Part shown: one piece after another, positions 1 to 6,625 of the stretch | How positions within the stretch are numbered: the first letter of the stretch is position 1 | How the letters are laid out: each line of letters starts with the position of its first letter | Source of the DNA: Chloroflexota bacterium | GTDB taxonomy: Bacteria; Chloroflexota; Dehalococcoidia; Lucifugimonadales; Lucifugimonadaceae | Assembly: GCA_029262715.1 (NCBI GenBank) | Contig: JAJCYX010000277.1 | Span: 1 to 12,576, forward strand | Length of the DNA stretch: 12,576 nucleotides | Direction: 5' to 3' | Translations under genes and position numbers: made by a program | The notes under the pieces: model-generated | Told to the model about the DNA's origin: nothing | The model's database searches: none | Seen by the model: the letters and a program-made list of their open reading frames with translations, nothing else

Positions 1-210
1 AAATGGTGAAGGTCTGTTGCCAATCGCACCAAACCCGGTGTTCCCTGTCGTTCGCTGTACCGACTCGGCGATCGCAATCAACTCGTTATCAGCGTTCTGG
101 TTGATTACGCGCCGAGCGATGAAAAACGCAGCAAACAGTAGTGCGACGACCACTATGGCCACAACCAGTACGTTCGTGACCGTCATCGTGAGTCGAACCT
201 GTCCAACCAT
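1..210 (-). CDS. Sensor histidine kinase, N-terminal part only (cut by window edge)
   Basis: Reading leftward from the ATG at 210, the frame stays open for 70 codons to the window edge. The visible protein starts MVGQVRLTMT and has one hydrophobic membrane segment at about residues 11-32, followed by positively charged residues and then the start of what should be the extracytoplasmic sensor region. No kinase domain is visible. The assignment rests on the membrane-anchored N-terminus and on its place 2 bp after the response regulator stop, the usual regulator-kinase order. A good ribosome binding site (GGAGG, plus-strand 220-224) lies inside the 3' end of the regulator gene, so the two are probably co-translated. 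Another membrane protein is possible but less likely. Confidence 0.72.
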   Translation of the reverse strand, partial: MVGQVRLTMTVTNVLVVAIVVVALLFAAFFIARRVINQNADNELIAIAESVQRTTGNTGFGAIGNRPSPF

Positions 211-212
211 CG

Positions 213-887
213 CTATGCGCCTCCGAGAGCGTAGCCGTAGCCACGCACCGTGCGAATCAGTTGGCGATCTTCTCCAGCATCAATCTTCCTGCGAAGGTAG
301 TGAACATAGGTGTCTACAACATTCGATTCACCGTCATAGTCAAATCCCCAGACCTCATCAAGGATCTTTGAACGACTAAGAACATGAGTGGCGTTGAGCG
401 CCATGTATTCAAGGAGTTTGAACTCGGTCGTGGTTAGCTCGATCCGGCGGGTTCCACGACGCGCCGAACGCCTGAGCAGATCGACTTCGAGATCATCGTA
501 CTTAAGCTTCGGCTCCGTCGAGTCTCCTGCAGGACGACGTGCAAGCGCCCTTACCCGTGCCAGTAACTCTTTGAATGCGAACGGCTTGCCAAGATAGTCA
601 TCCGCACCGGAGTCCAGGCCCGTCACGCGGTCGTCAACATCACTAAGCGCAGTGAGCATCAGAACAGGTGTCGTCACACCTGCGGCGCGGATCGCCTTGC
701 ACACCTGGAATCCGTCCAGTCCAGGGAGCAAAACATCCAGGATGACCACGTCATGACCGCCGGCAACTGCCAGTGACAGACCGCCTGGACCGTCCTCCGC
801 TTCGTCCACGAAATATCCCTCGCGCTCGAAAACACGAAGCATCGTCTGCCGGATCGCCGGTTCGTCTTCAACTATCAGCACTCGCAT
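213..887 (-). CDS. OmpR/PhoB-family two-component response regulator
   Basis: This 224-residue protein has the full two-domain layout of the family. The receiver domain (about 1-115) has the acidic pair E7/D8, the phosphoacceptor D51 in VVILDVLLPG, T79, and K101 in the GKPF motif. The C-terminal winged-helix DNA-binding domain (about 128-222) has TTTEFKLLEYM, the recognition-helix stretch NVVDTYVHYLRRKID, and the hairpin RTVRGYGY. It should bind DNA as a phosphorylated dimer and control transcription. It is followed after 2 bp by the partial kinase and is divergent from the lipoprotein/exporter operon, its most likely target. No strong ribosome binding site precedes the ATG at 885-887. The start is supported by the conserved MRVLIVEDE opening. 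Confidence 0.95.
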   Translation of the reverse strand: MRVLIVEDEPAIRQTMLRVFEREGYFVDEAEDGPGGLSLAVAGGHDVVILDVLLPGLDGFQVCKAIRAAGVTTPVLMLTALSDVDDRVTGLDSGADDYLGKPFAFKELLARVRALARRPAGDSTEPKLKYDDLEVDLLRRSARRGTRRIELTTTEFKLLEYMALNATHVLSRSKILDEVWGFDYDGESNVVDTYVHYLRRKIDAGEDRQLIRTVRGYGYALGGA

Positions 888-990
888 AGTTCTTCGATTC
901 TCGCGCTCAAGTGCCAGGGAAGTATTAGAGCTTTCAAATGTTGTTCGAAAGGCAACTTAATTTTAGGAGTGGAGTATGTAGGCACGGATC
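888..990. promoter_or_regulatory. Divergent promoter region with a candidate regulator site
   Basis: This gap must carry the promoters of both the two-component genes (leftward) and the lipoprotein/exporter operon (rightward). Two similar octamers, TTCAAATG (933-940) and TTCGAAAG (944-951), form an 11-bp-period direct repeat with 6 of 8 matches, the spacing typical of OmpR-family sites. The same bases also form an imperfect inverted repeat (CTTTCAAA/TTCGAAAG, 931-938 and 944-951). An AT-rich TTAATT at 957-962 could be a rightward -10 element with a poor -35, as expected for an activated promoter. A leftward TAATAC (complement of 922-927) is a weak -10 candidate. The region is certain to be regulatory by position; the individual sites are inference. 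Confidence 0.5.
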
Positions 991-1758
991 ATGAAAAGGC
1001 CAGCGTTGGCCCACAAGAGATCGGAAGAGAATTTGCCAGCCAGGAAACGAATATCACTGCTTGTTGCGGCAATCGCTATAACGCTGATAGCCGCAGTTGC
1101 ATGCGGCACGGACGCCAGCGGAGACGCTCCCGCCTCTGCCAGTGATTCACCAGACGAAGTCAGTACGCTCCTTTTGGCAGGCGATGGCAATGGGAGCATA
1201 GCTGCTGAGCAGAGCCCGGATGAAGAATCTGTGGCCGCCGGGGGGCTTGATCCGGTCTGTGTTGAGCAGGTCCTCGGTAGAACGGCCACCGGGTTCGCAG
1301 ATATCACTGACGCTGAGAGAACGAGAATCTTCGAGGATTGCAGCGCCGATGCCAGAGGACCCCGTGGCGGAGGGTTCGCCGCCGGTTTTGACCCGGTCTG
1401 TGTACTAGCCGCCACAGGTAACGAAGTCACCGACTTCGCCGATTTGACTGCCGAACAGAGGCAGGCGGTATTCGAACAGTGCGGTGGAGATGAAAGGCCG
1501 GGTGGTCCTGGGACAGAACTCGGAGACAGAGAGAGGCAGGCGGGCGGGTTCGGAGGAGCCGGGCTACTGGAAAACGAGTGCGTTCAAAACGCGCTAGGCG
1601 GTTCGGTCACAGACATAACTCAACTCTCGCAAGAGCAGATCCAACAGGCACTTGCACTGTGCTCGGCCGAACTTGATCTGCCCGAAGGTGGATTTGGCGG
1701 ACGACAGAACGGTGGGCAAGGCAGGTTCGGTGGCGGTCAGGACGCCCCGGCTAACTGA
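991..1758 (+). CDS. Lipoprotein with three C-x26-C repeats and glycine-rich linkers
   Basis: I do not recognise a named family. The N-terminus is a lipoprotein signal: basic residues (ARKR, 17-20), a hydrophobic core, and a lipobox ending AAVAC with the lipidated cysteine at residue 38. The mature protein has an acidic, Ala/Ser-rich spacer and then three repeats. Each begins CV and ends in Cys exactly 27 residues later (C90/C117, C137/C164, C197/C224). The shared pattern is CVxxxxG, then a T, then LT/LS-x-E-Q, then a hydrophobic helix to the final Cys. Gly/Arg/Phe-rich linkers separate the repeats and form the C-terminus. Three disulfide-closed helical hairpins outside the membrane are inferred. 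It is the first gene of the exporter operon, 11 bp before the adaptor. TTG at 1033 (residue 15), preceded by GGAAGAG, is an alternative start that would give a more typical 24-residue signal peptide. Confidence 0.85.
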   Translation: MKRPALAHKRSEENLPARKRISLLVAAIAITLIAAVACGTDASGDAPASASDSPDEVSTLLLAGDGNGSIAAEQSPDEESVAAGGLDPVCVEQVLGRTATGFADITDAERTRIFEDCSADARGPRGGGFAAGFDPVCVLAATGNEVTDFADLTAEQRQAVFEQCGGDERPGGPGTELGDRERQAGGFGGAGLLENECVQNALGGSVTDITQLSQEQIQQALALCSAELDLPEGGFGGRQNGGQGRFGGGQDAPAN

Positions 1759-1769
1759 GAAACACAATC

Positions 1770-3722
1770 ATGAGCATGCTTAATTCGATAACTGACAGGG
1801 CTCGGAAACGGCCGGGCCAGACCGCTGTTCTGACCATCGCTACTGTGATCGCTATTGGGGCCGTGGCATTTGTCGCAACCCTTTTTCTGCGAGACGACTC
1901 GCAGGCCTCCGCACAGACCGCTGAACAGCTTGAGTTCCAGGTCCAACGAGGCACGATAACCACCTCCATTTCAGTCGGTGGGACATCTGCATTTCTAGAA
2001 AGAGCGGATGTTTCGTTCGACGCAGCTGGCACTGTTGCAGACGTTCTGGTCGTTGCCGGCCAAACGGTTGAAGCCGGAGAAGCCATTGCAACATTAGACG
2101 CAACAACGGTGGCTGGTTTACGGGTCGCCGTAACCTCCGCCGAAGCGGAACTGAGTGCCGCACAGGCGAAATATGACACTGCCTTATCAGGAGCGACTTC
2201 TCGATCAGAAACTGCAGCAGCCGCAGAGGCTCTCGCTCTCGCTGAATTGGCGGTAACCGAGGCTGAGAGCCAGTTGAGACTGGTTGCTCCGGCTGGTGGA
2301 GTCGATGGCGCCGAGGTCGAGGCAGCACGCAACGCAGTCACCTTCGTAGAACGGGAGCTTACTGCGGCCATCGCTGAACTGGATAGCCAGGGGAATTCCG
2401 CATCTCTTTCGCAAGCCGAACAGGATGTCGAAGACGCTGAACAGTCTTACCAGGAAGTATTGAAGCGTTGGCTAGGAGTTGTCCCTGAAGGCTTCGAATC
2501 GATGACTCTCGACGAGATTCTGGCGCTTTGGAACGTGTCACTCGAAGCCATCTACACCGTCCATGCCGTCGAGCAGACTCAGTCTGAAACGCCATGGCAG
2601 GACAATGAACAGACCCCGTGGGACGACGTAGTTGTCTGGCTCTGGACCAACATGTCAGCAGCAGCAATTGATCCATCGGCCACGGAGAGTTCAAAGTCCT
2701 CGGTGCTTACTCCTCTAGTGGAGATCGAGGAAGCACGGACGGCCCTAAGTGACGCGCAATCGGATCTCGAAGCTCAGATCATCACGTCTGATTCACTTTC
2801 ACTGGCTGCTGAGAAGGCGGTACAGAAAGCCGAAGATGATCTATCCACAGCCCAAAACGAGCTCGCATTGCTGCTCGACCCTGAGATGTTAAACGCGAGA
2901 CAGGCGGCCTTCGAGGGAGCCGCAGCAACGAGAGACGAAGCGGCAATAGTCTTTACCCAGGCGGAAGCAAACGCAGACGCCATCATGGACGATGTTGAGT
3001 CGAGACTCGAATTGGCCCAACAGAACATGCTCGATGCGAAAGCGGCACTCGAATCAGCGACTCTGACCTCGCCGGTCTCAGGCACTGTTCTCACAGTGAA
3101 CGTAGAGCCGAGCGACAGCATCACGAGGACAACTGTGGTCGCCGAGATCGCAGATACCACGGTAGTCGCCGTCAATGCTGATGTAGACGAAGAAGACATC
3201 CTATCGATTGAAGTTGGATTGCCGGTCAGCGTCAGCCTGGATGCGCTTCCGGGACGCAGCTTCAACGGAACCGTGACATTCATCGGCTCCTCGGAACAGT
3301 CGCAACAAGGTGCCGTTAGCTTCCCGGTCACGATCACACTCGACAGTACCGAAGACCTGAACCTGGTCGAAGGGCTTACGGCCTCCGCACAGATCATCAG
3401 CAGCCAGGTAAGCGACGTTGTGATGGTACCGGTCGCTACCGTAGGTGGTTCCATTTTCGAACCCACAGTCGAACTTGTGGGCCCTCAGGGGACACAAACG
3501 GTGCCGATCCAAATTGGACAGTCAAACGGAACGTTCGTTGAAGTGCTTTCAGGTGTCAGGGAAGGCGATACGGTCTCAGCAGTCATTGCTGGACAGCTAG
3601 GCCTGCCTGATGCCGACGCCCAACCATTCATTCCGGGCGGAGGTTTTCGGATTCCCGGCCAGGGTGGCGGTGGGTTCGGCGGCGGTGGTGGCGGTGCCGG
3701 TGGCGGAAGAGGGGGCAACTAA
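1770..3722 (+). CDS. HlyD/MacA-family periplasmic adaptor of an ABC exporter, with long insert
   Basis: This is a membrane-anchored adaptor that would link the MacB-type transporter to the outside. It has an N-terminal membrane anchor (about 18-40). The first half of a biotinyl-lipoyl-like domain (76-112) includes AGTVADVLVVAGQTVEAGE. A long Ala/Glu-rich coiled coil follows (about 117-230 and 316-430). The second lipoyl half starts at SPVSGTV (434-440). The beta-barrel and membrane-proximal domains (about 460-610) include EEDILSIEVGLPV and VPVATVGG. At 650 residues it is much longer than typical MacA (about 370). The excess is the long coiled coil plus a Trp-rich insert (about 231-300: W234, W254, W276, W284, W290, W292) and a Gly-rich tail (about 621-650). 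Its TAA overlaps the ATPase ATG by one base (TAATG), with GAGGGGG (3709-3715) as ribosome binding site. Confidence 0.92.
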   Translation: MSMLNSITDRARKRPGQTAVLTIATVIAIGAVAFVATLFLRDDSQASAQTAEQLEFQVQRGTITTSISVGGTSAFLERADVSFDAAGTVADVLVVAGQTVEAGEAIATLDATTVAGLRVAVTSAEAELSAAQAKYDTALSGATSRSETAAAAEALALAELAVTEAESQLRLVAPAGGVDGAEVEAARNAVTFVERELTAAIAELDSQGNSASLSQAEQDVEDAEQSYQEVLKRWLGVVPEGFESMTLDEILALWNVSLEAIYTVHAVEQTQSETPWQDNEQTPWDDVVVWLWTNMSAAAIDPSATESSKSSVLTPLVEIEEARTALSDAQSDLEAQIITSDSLSLAAEKAVQKAEDDLSTAQNELALLLDPEMLNARQAAFEGAAATRDEAAIVFTQAEANADAIMDDVESRLELAQQNMLDAKAALESATLTSPVSGTVLTVNVEPSDSITRTTVVAEIADTTVVAVNADVDEEDILSIEVGLPVSVSLDALPGRSFNGTVTFIGSSEQSQQGAVSFPVTITLDSTEDLNLVEGLTASAQIISSQVSDVVMVPVATVGGSIFEPTVELVGPQGTQTVPIQIGQSNGTFVEVLSGVREGDTVSAVIAGQLGLPDADAQPFIPGGGFRIPGQGGGGFGGGGGGAGGGRGGN

Positions 3723-4465
3723 TGGCCACATCTGTTGTCGAACTACAGGACCTACACAAAATTTACGACATAGGCGGTGAGCGAGTCGCCGCGCTCGATG
3801 GTATTGATCTGGTCATCGAAGAACGTGAAATGGTCGCCATCGTGGGCGCTTCAGGTTCGGGTAAATCGACCTTGATGAACGTTGTCGGCTGCCTTGATCG
3901 ACCGACTTCCGGCAAGTACCTGCTAAGCGGAAACGATGCCGGTTCGTTCTCAGACAACCGGCTCTCTGACACCCGGGGCCGTTACATAGGATTCGTATTT
4001 CAGAGCTACAACCTGCTGCCTCAACTTACAGCGGCACAAAATATTGAGCTGCCATTGAGATACAACCCTCGCAACTTCGACCGTAAGCAGGCGGTCGAAG
4101 AAGCATTAGCCAGGGTTGGGCTTTCAGACCGTGCCAATCACAGACCGAATCAACTATCTGGCGGTCAACAGCAACGCGTCGGCATCGCACGTGCACTTGT
4201 TGGACAGCCAGCCCTCTTGCTTGCAGACGAACCCACCGGCAACCTGGACAGCCGTTCTACTGAAGAAATCATCGGTCTCCTTCAGGAGCTGAACTCGCAG
4301 GATGGCATGACGGTCGTAATGGTGACGCATGAACCAGAGGTTTCGGCGGCGACAAGACGAATCGTGACGTTGCGTGATGGAAAGATTTTGACCGACGAGA
4401 AGATCGACCAGCGAGTTTTTTCTGGCTACGAACGCTCAGAAGAACCAGCGGAGGTGTTGAGATGA
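3722..4465 (+). CDS. MacB/LolD-type ABC transporter ATPase
   Basis: This 247-residue ATP-binding subunit powers the exporter formed with the next gene. All motifs are intact: Walker A GASGSGKST (42-50), Q-loop Q94 in VFQSYNLLPQ, signature LSGGQQQR (145-152), Walker B LLLADEP (165-171), D-loop NLDS (174-177) and H-loop H203. The GCLDRPTSG and FQSYNLLP stretches are typical of the MacB/LolD/FtsE group, which works by mechanotransmission rather than by moving substrate through the membrane domain. Here the ATPase and permease are separate proteins, unlike Gram-negative MacB, where they are fused. The stop overlaps the permease start as ATGA, with GGAGGT at 4450-4455 just upstream, so the two subunits are translationally coupled. 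Confidence 0.96.
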   Translation: MATSVVELQDLHKIYDIGGERVAALDGIDLVIEEREMVAIVGASGSGKSTLMNVVGCLDRPTSGKYLLSGNDAGSFSDNRLSDTRGRYIGFVFQSYNLLPQLTAAQNIELPLRYNPRNFDRKQAVEEALARVGLSDRANHRPNQLSGGQQQRVGIARALVGQPALLLADEPTGNLDSRSTEEIIGLLQELNSQDGMTVVMVTHEPEVSAATRRIVTLRDGKILTDEKIDQRVFSGYERSEEPAEVLR

Positions 4466-5685
4466 GTCCCGGCATGATCCTCAGCACCGCGTTCTCTTCC
4501 ATAGCCGCAAGCAAGTTGCGTTCCTCGTTAACACTGCTCGGCGTAGTCATTGGTGTTACATCTGTAATCGCTCTGATGGCGATCGGACGCGGTGCACAGG
4601 AATCGATCACATCTCGCATCTCGGCGCAGGGCGCAGAACTGCTCTTCATCAGTGTGGATTTTGCATCTGATGACGCGCAAGACCTTACATATGACGACGT
4701 AACCGCCATCGCAACTTCGCCAAATGCTCACGACATTGAGTCGGTTGCGGCATCGTTAAGCGCTGGCAATGCAGAAATATCGCTTGGAGCAACGGCTCTG
4801 ACGACCACCGCAACCGGTGTGACTCCCGAATACTTCGAGGTCAACGGCTACGATCTCGCAAGTGGACGCAGCCTGTCGCCGGTAGACCTGATCTCGCGCT
4901 CAGATGTGGTAGTCCTCGGTTCAAATCTGGCTACCAACCTGTTCCCGGGACAGGAAGCGACGGGACAAGAGTTCTCGATAAATGGTCGTCTCTTCCTAGT
5001 TGCCGGAGTGCTTGAACCTGTCGGCGGCTTTACCCGCGTAGATGACCAGGTATTCCTGCCACTGACAACCGCCGAATCTCGGCTAGATTCCAACGCAGCT
5101 CCTGGCGATACGATCAACGTCAGCCAGATCCTGGTGAAGGCGATTGACGCCGACTCAATCGAAGCGGCAGCAGATCAGGCAGACGTAGCGATCAGGCTCG
5201 AACACGGACTCAGCTTCAATGAATCACCTGACTTCACGATCTCGAACAGCGCTGGCATCGCGGAAACTCTCGAAGAAACAACCGATGTGCTCGTGATCTT
5301 TCTCGGTGTTGTCGGAGGGATCTCGCTCGTAGTTGGTGGTATCGGGATCATGAACATCATGCTCGTATCTGTCACCGAACGGACAAGAGAGATTGGTATT
5401 CGCCGTGCGATTGGCGCTCGGAGAGCAGCCGTTCTGCTCCAATTCCTGACCGAAGCAACTGTCCTGAGTATCGGTGGTGGACTGCTCGGCCTTGCTGCTG
5501 GGGCGGTCATCACGAAACAGTTCAGTGGAGTGCAATTCCTCAATACAACCTTCGATGCCGAAATGTCCGTGGATATCGCTCTGCTCGCAATGATCGTCGC
5601 AGGTGGCATCGGACTGGTCGCTGGCCTATACCCGGCAGCCAGAGCGGCTTCACTCGATCCTATCGAAGCGCTACGCCACGAGTAG
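4462..5685 (+). CDS. MacB/FtsX-type ABC transporter permease
   Basis: This 407-residue membrane subunit has the MacB fold: one N-terminal helix (about 22-43), a large extracytoplasmic domain (about 45-270, the MacB-PCD type), and three C-terminal helices (about 275-300, 332-352 and 371-391). Diagnostic stretches include SKLRSSLTLLGVVIGVTSVI near the N-terminus and MLVSVTERTREIGIRRAIGA (300-319), which contains the coupling helix facing the ATPase. The conserved end is YPAARAASLDPIEALRHE. With four helices per subunit it should act as a dimer with two ATPase copies and with the upstream adaptor. The substrate is not evident; relatives export macrolides, peptides, toxins or lipoproteins. Confidence 0.95.
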   Translation: MSPGMILSTAFSSIAASKLRSSLTLLGVVIGVTSVIALMAIGRGAQESITSRISAQGAELLFISVDFASDDAQDLTYDDVTAIATSPNAHDIESVAASLSAGNAEISLGATALTTTATGVTPEYFEVNGYDLASGRSLSPVDLISRSDVVVLGSNLATNLFPGQEATGQEFSINGRLFLVAGVLEPVGGFTRVDDQVFLPLTTAESRLDSNAAPGDTINVSQILVKAIDADSIEAAADQADVAIRLEHGLSFNESPDFTISNSAGIAETLEETTDVLVIFLGVVGGISLVVGGIGIMNIMLVSVTERTREIGIRRAIGARRAAVLLQFLTEATVLSIGGGLLGLAAGAVITKQFSGVQFLNTTFDAEMSVDIALLAMIVAGGIGLVAGLYPAARAASLDPIEALRHE

Positions 5686-5810
5686 TGATTGCCGAATCTG
5701 TGAAGACTCTAAGAATGGTCATATGGCCTCCTCAAGTTCGTCGACTAACTTAAATGTGTGGACTGCGAAACATTGCGCTACGCGCATAAGCAGCACGGAG
5801 AGAGGAACAG

Positions 5811-6425
5811 ATGAAGAGAAAACTTACATTGTTCGGAGTGTTCGTTGCGCTGGCAGCGTTTTCGCTGGTGAGCGTAGCGGCGGCGAGTGCGCACGGATTC
5901 GGAGGCTCGTCAGAGCGGCTTGACCGAGTAGCAGAGCTACTTGGTGTTAGCCCTGATGAGCTGTCTACTGCCGTCGAGCAGGCTCGATCCGAAGCCCGGG
6001 CCGAGCGACTCGAGGAGAGGCTTGCAACCGGAGTCGAGGACGGCGTTATCACCGTTGAAGAAGCGGACGCTATCCGAGACTGGTTTAACGGCAAACCGGA
6101 AGCGCTTGACGACTTGAGCCGCAGTGAAAGGTTCGGTCTCAGACAGGCTTACCACGATGACGGTCTTACCGACTTCCTGGCTGGTCTGGTTTCTGAGGAG
6201 ATCCTGACGCAATCCGAGTCTGACGAAATCGCTTCTTGGTTCGGTGCTCGTCCGGAAGAGGCACTCGAAAAACTGCGCTCTGAGTACGGCAGAGGTGGAC
6301 ACCACGGTCGCTTTGGGCGTGGCGGACACAGAGGTCCGGGTGGCTTCGGAGGGTTCCGTGGCTTCAACGCCCCGAGCCCTGAGGCTCCGGCCACGGACAC
6401 CGGCACAGAAGTCGTCTACTACTAG
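5811..6425 (+). CDS. Secreted helical-repeat protein with His/Gly-rich tail
   Basis: I do not recognise a named family. The 204-residue product has a clear Sec signal peptide (MKRK, hydrophobic core, ASA-H near residue 27) and no lipobox. The mature part is helical and charged: ERLDRVAELLGVSPDELSTA (35-54), then a duplicated unit with a 52-residue offset (about 71-102 and 123-154). The units share L-A, an I/L-T-x-x-E/S turn, an I-x-x-W-F core (I88, W91, F92; I140, W143, F144) and a P-E-A-L segment. The tail (about 160-186) is rich in Gly, Arg, His and Phe, including RGGHHGRFGR and HRG, then AP/T-rich to the end. GGAGAGAGGA (5798-5807) is a strong ribosome binding site. It lies 125 bp after the permease on the same strand, with no terminator seen between, so it may belong to the exporter operon. 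Metal or stress sensing by the His-rich tail is speculation. Confidence 0.85.
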   Translation: MKRKLTLFGVFVALAAFSLVSVAAASAHGFGGSSERLDRVAELLGVSPDELSTAVEQARSEARAERLEERLATGVEDGVITVEEADAIRDWFNGKPEALDDLSRSERFGLRQAYHDDGLTDFLAGLVSEEILTQSESDEIASWFGARPEEALEKLRSEYGRGGHHGRFGRGGHRGPGGFGGFRGFNAPSPEAPATDTGTEVVYY

Positions 6426-6477
6426 CCGAAGTTCGTGCAGCAGCCCTGAGCCTAGTCCCAGGCTAAATGGGCTGATA

Positions 6478-6517
6478 AAAGAGAGGTCCGGCATCCATCC
6501 CTGCCGGACCTCTTTAC
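6478..6517. terminator. Strong bidirectional intrinsic terminator
   Basis: A perfect 12-bp stem (6482-6493 with 6502-6513, arm AGAGGTCCGGCA) closes an 8-nt loop. On the plus strand it is followed by TTTACTT, and on the minus strand the exit side reads CTTTTAT. It lies 57 bp after the stop of the secreted protein gene and between two convergent genes, so it can end transcription from both sides. Confidence 0.88.
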
Positions 6518-6526
6518 TTGTGGACT

Positions 6527-6597
6527 GAAACTGAGGCCGATATTCTGTAGCGAAATCCGACGCGAAACTGCGCCGATATGGCTATCGGCACAGTTTC
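6527..6597. repeat. Second hairpin plus direct repeat of its arm
   Basis: GAAACTGCGCCGATA (6564-6578) pairs with TATCGGCACAGTTTC (6583-6597) across a 4-nt loop, giving 15 positions with one mismatch. A further copy of the arm, GAAACTGAGGCCGATAT, lies just upstream in direct orientation (6527-6543), with one extra base in the middle. Outside these, CTGTAG (6545-6550) and CTACAG (6615-6620) can pair as well. No strong T-run follows on either strand, so this is less clearly a terminator than its neighbour. It could be a back-up terminator, an mRNA 3' end stabiliser or a fragment of a dispersed repeat. Confidence 0.7.
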
Positions 6598-6625
6598 AGA
6601 ACTCTTCTTGGTTTCTACAGCAAAC

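Noticed and set aside
963..1430. Minus-strand 155-residue frame opposite the lipoprotein gene
   Set aside because: The plus-strand frame has a signal peptide, lipobox and regular Cys repeats; the antisense frame has none of these and would cross the divergent promoter.
1751..3466. Long minus-strand frames (206 and 230 residues) opposite the adaptor gene
   Set aside because: They lie wholly opposite a well-supported adaptor, have Ser/Ala-rich composition typical of antisense reading of such genes, and show no family motifs.
5774..5786. Small TGCGC/GCGCA hairpin before the secreted protein gene
   Set aside because: A 5-bp stem with a 3-nt loop and no T-run is expected by chance and is unlikely to terminate transcription.
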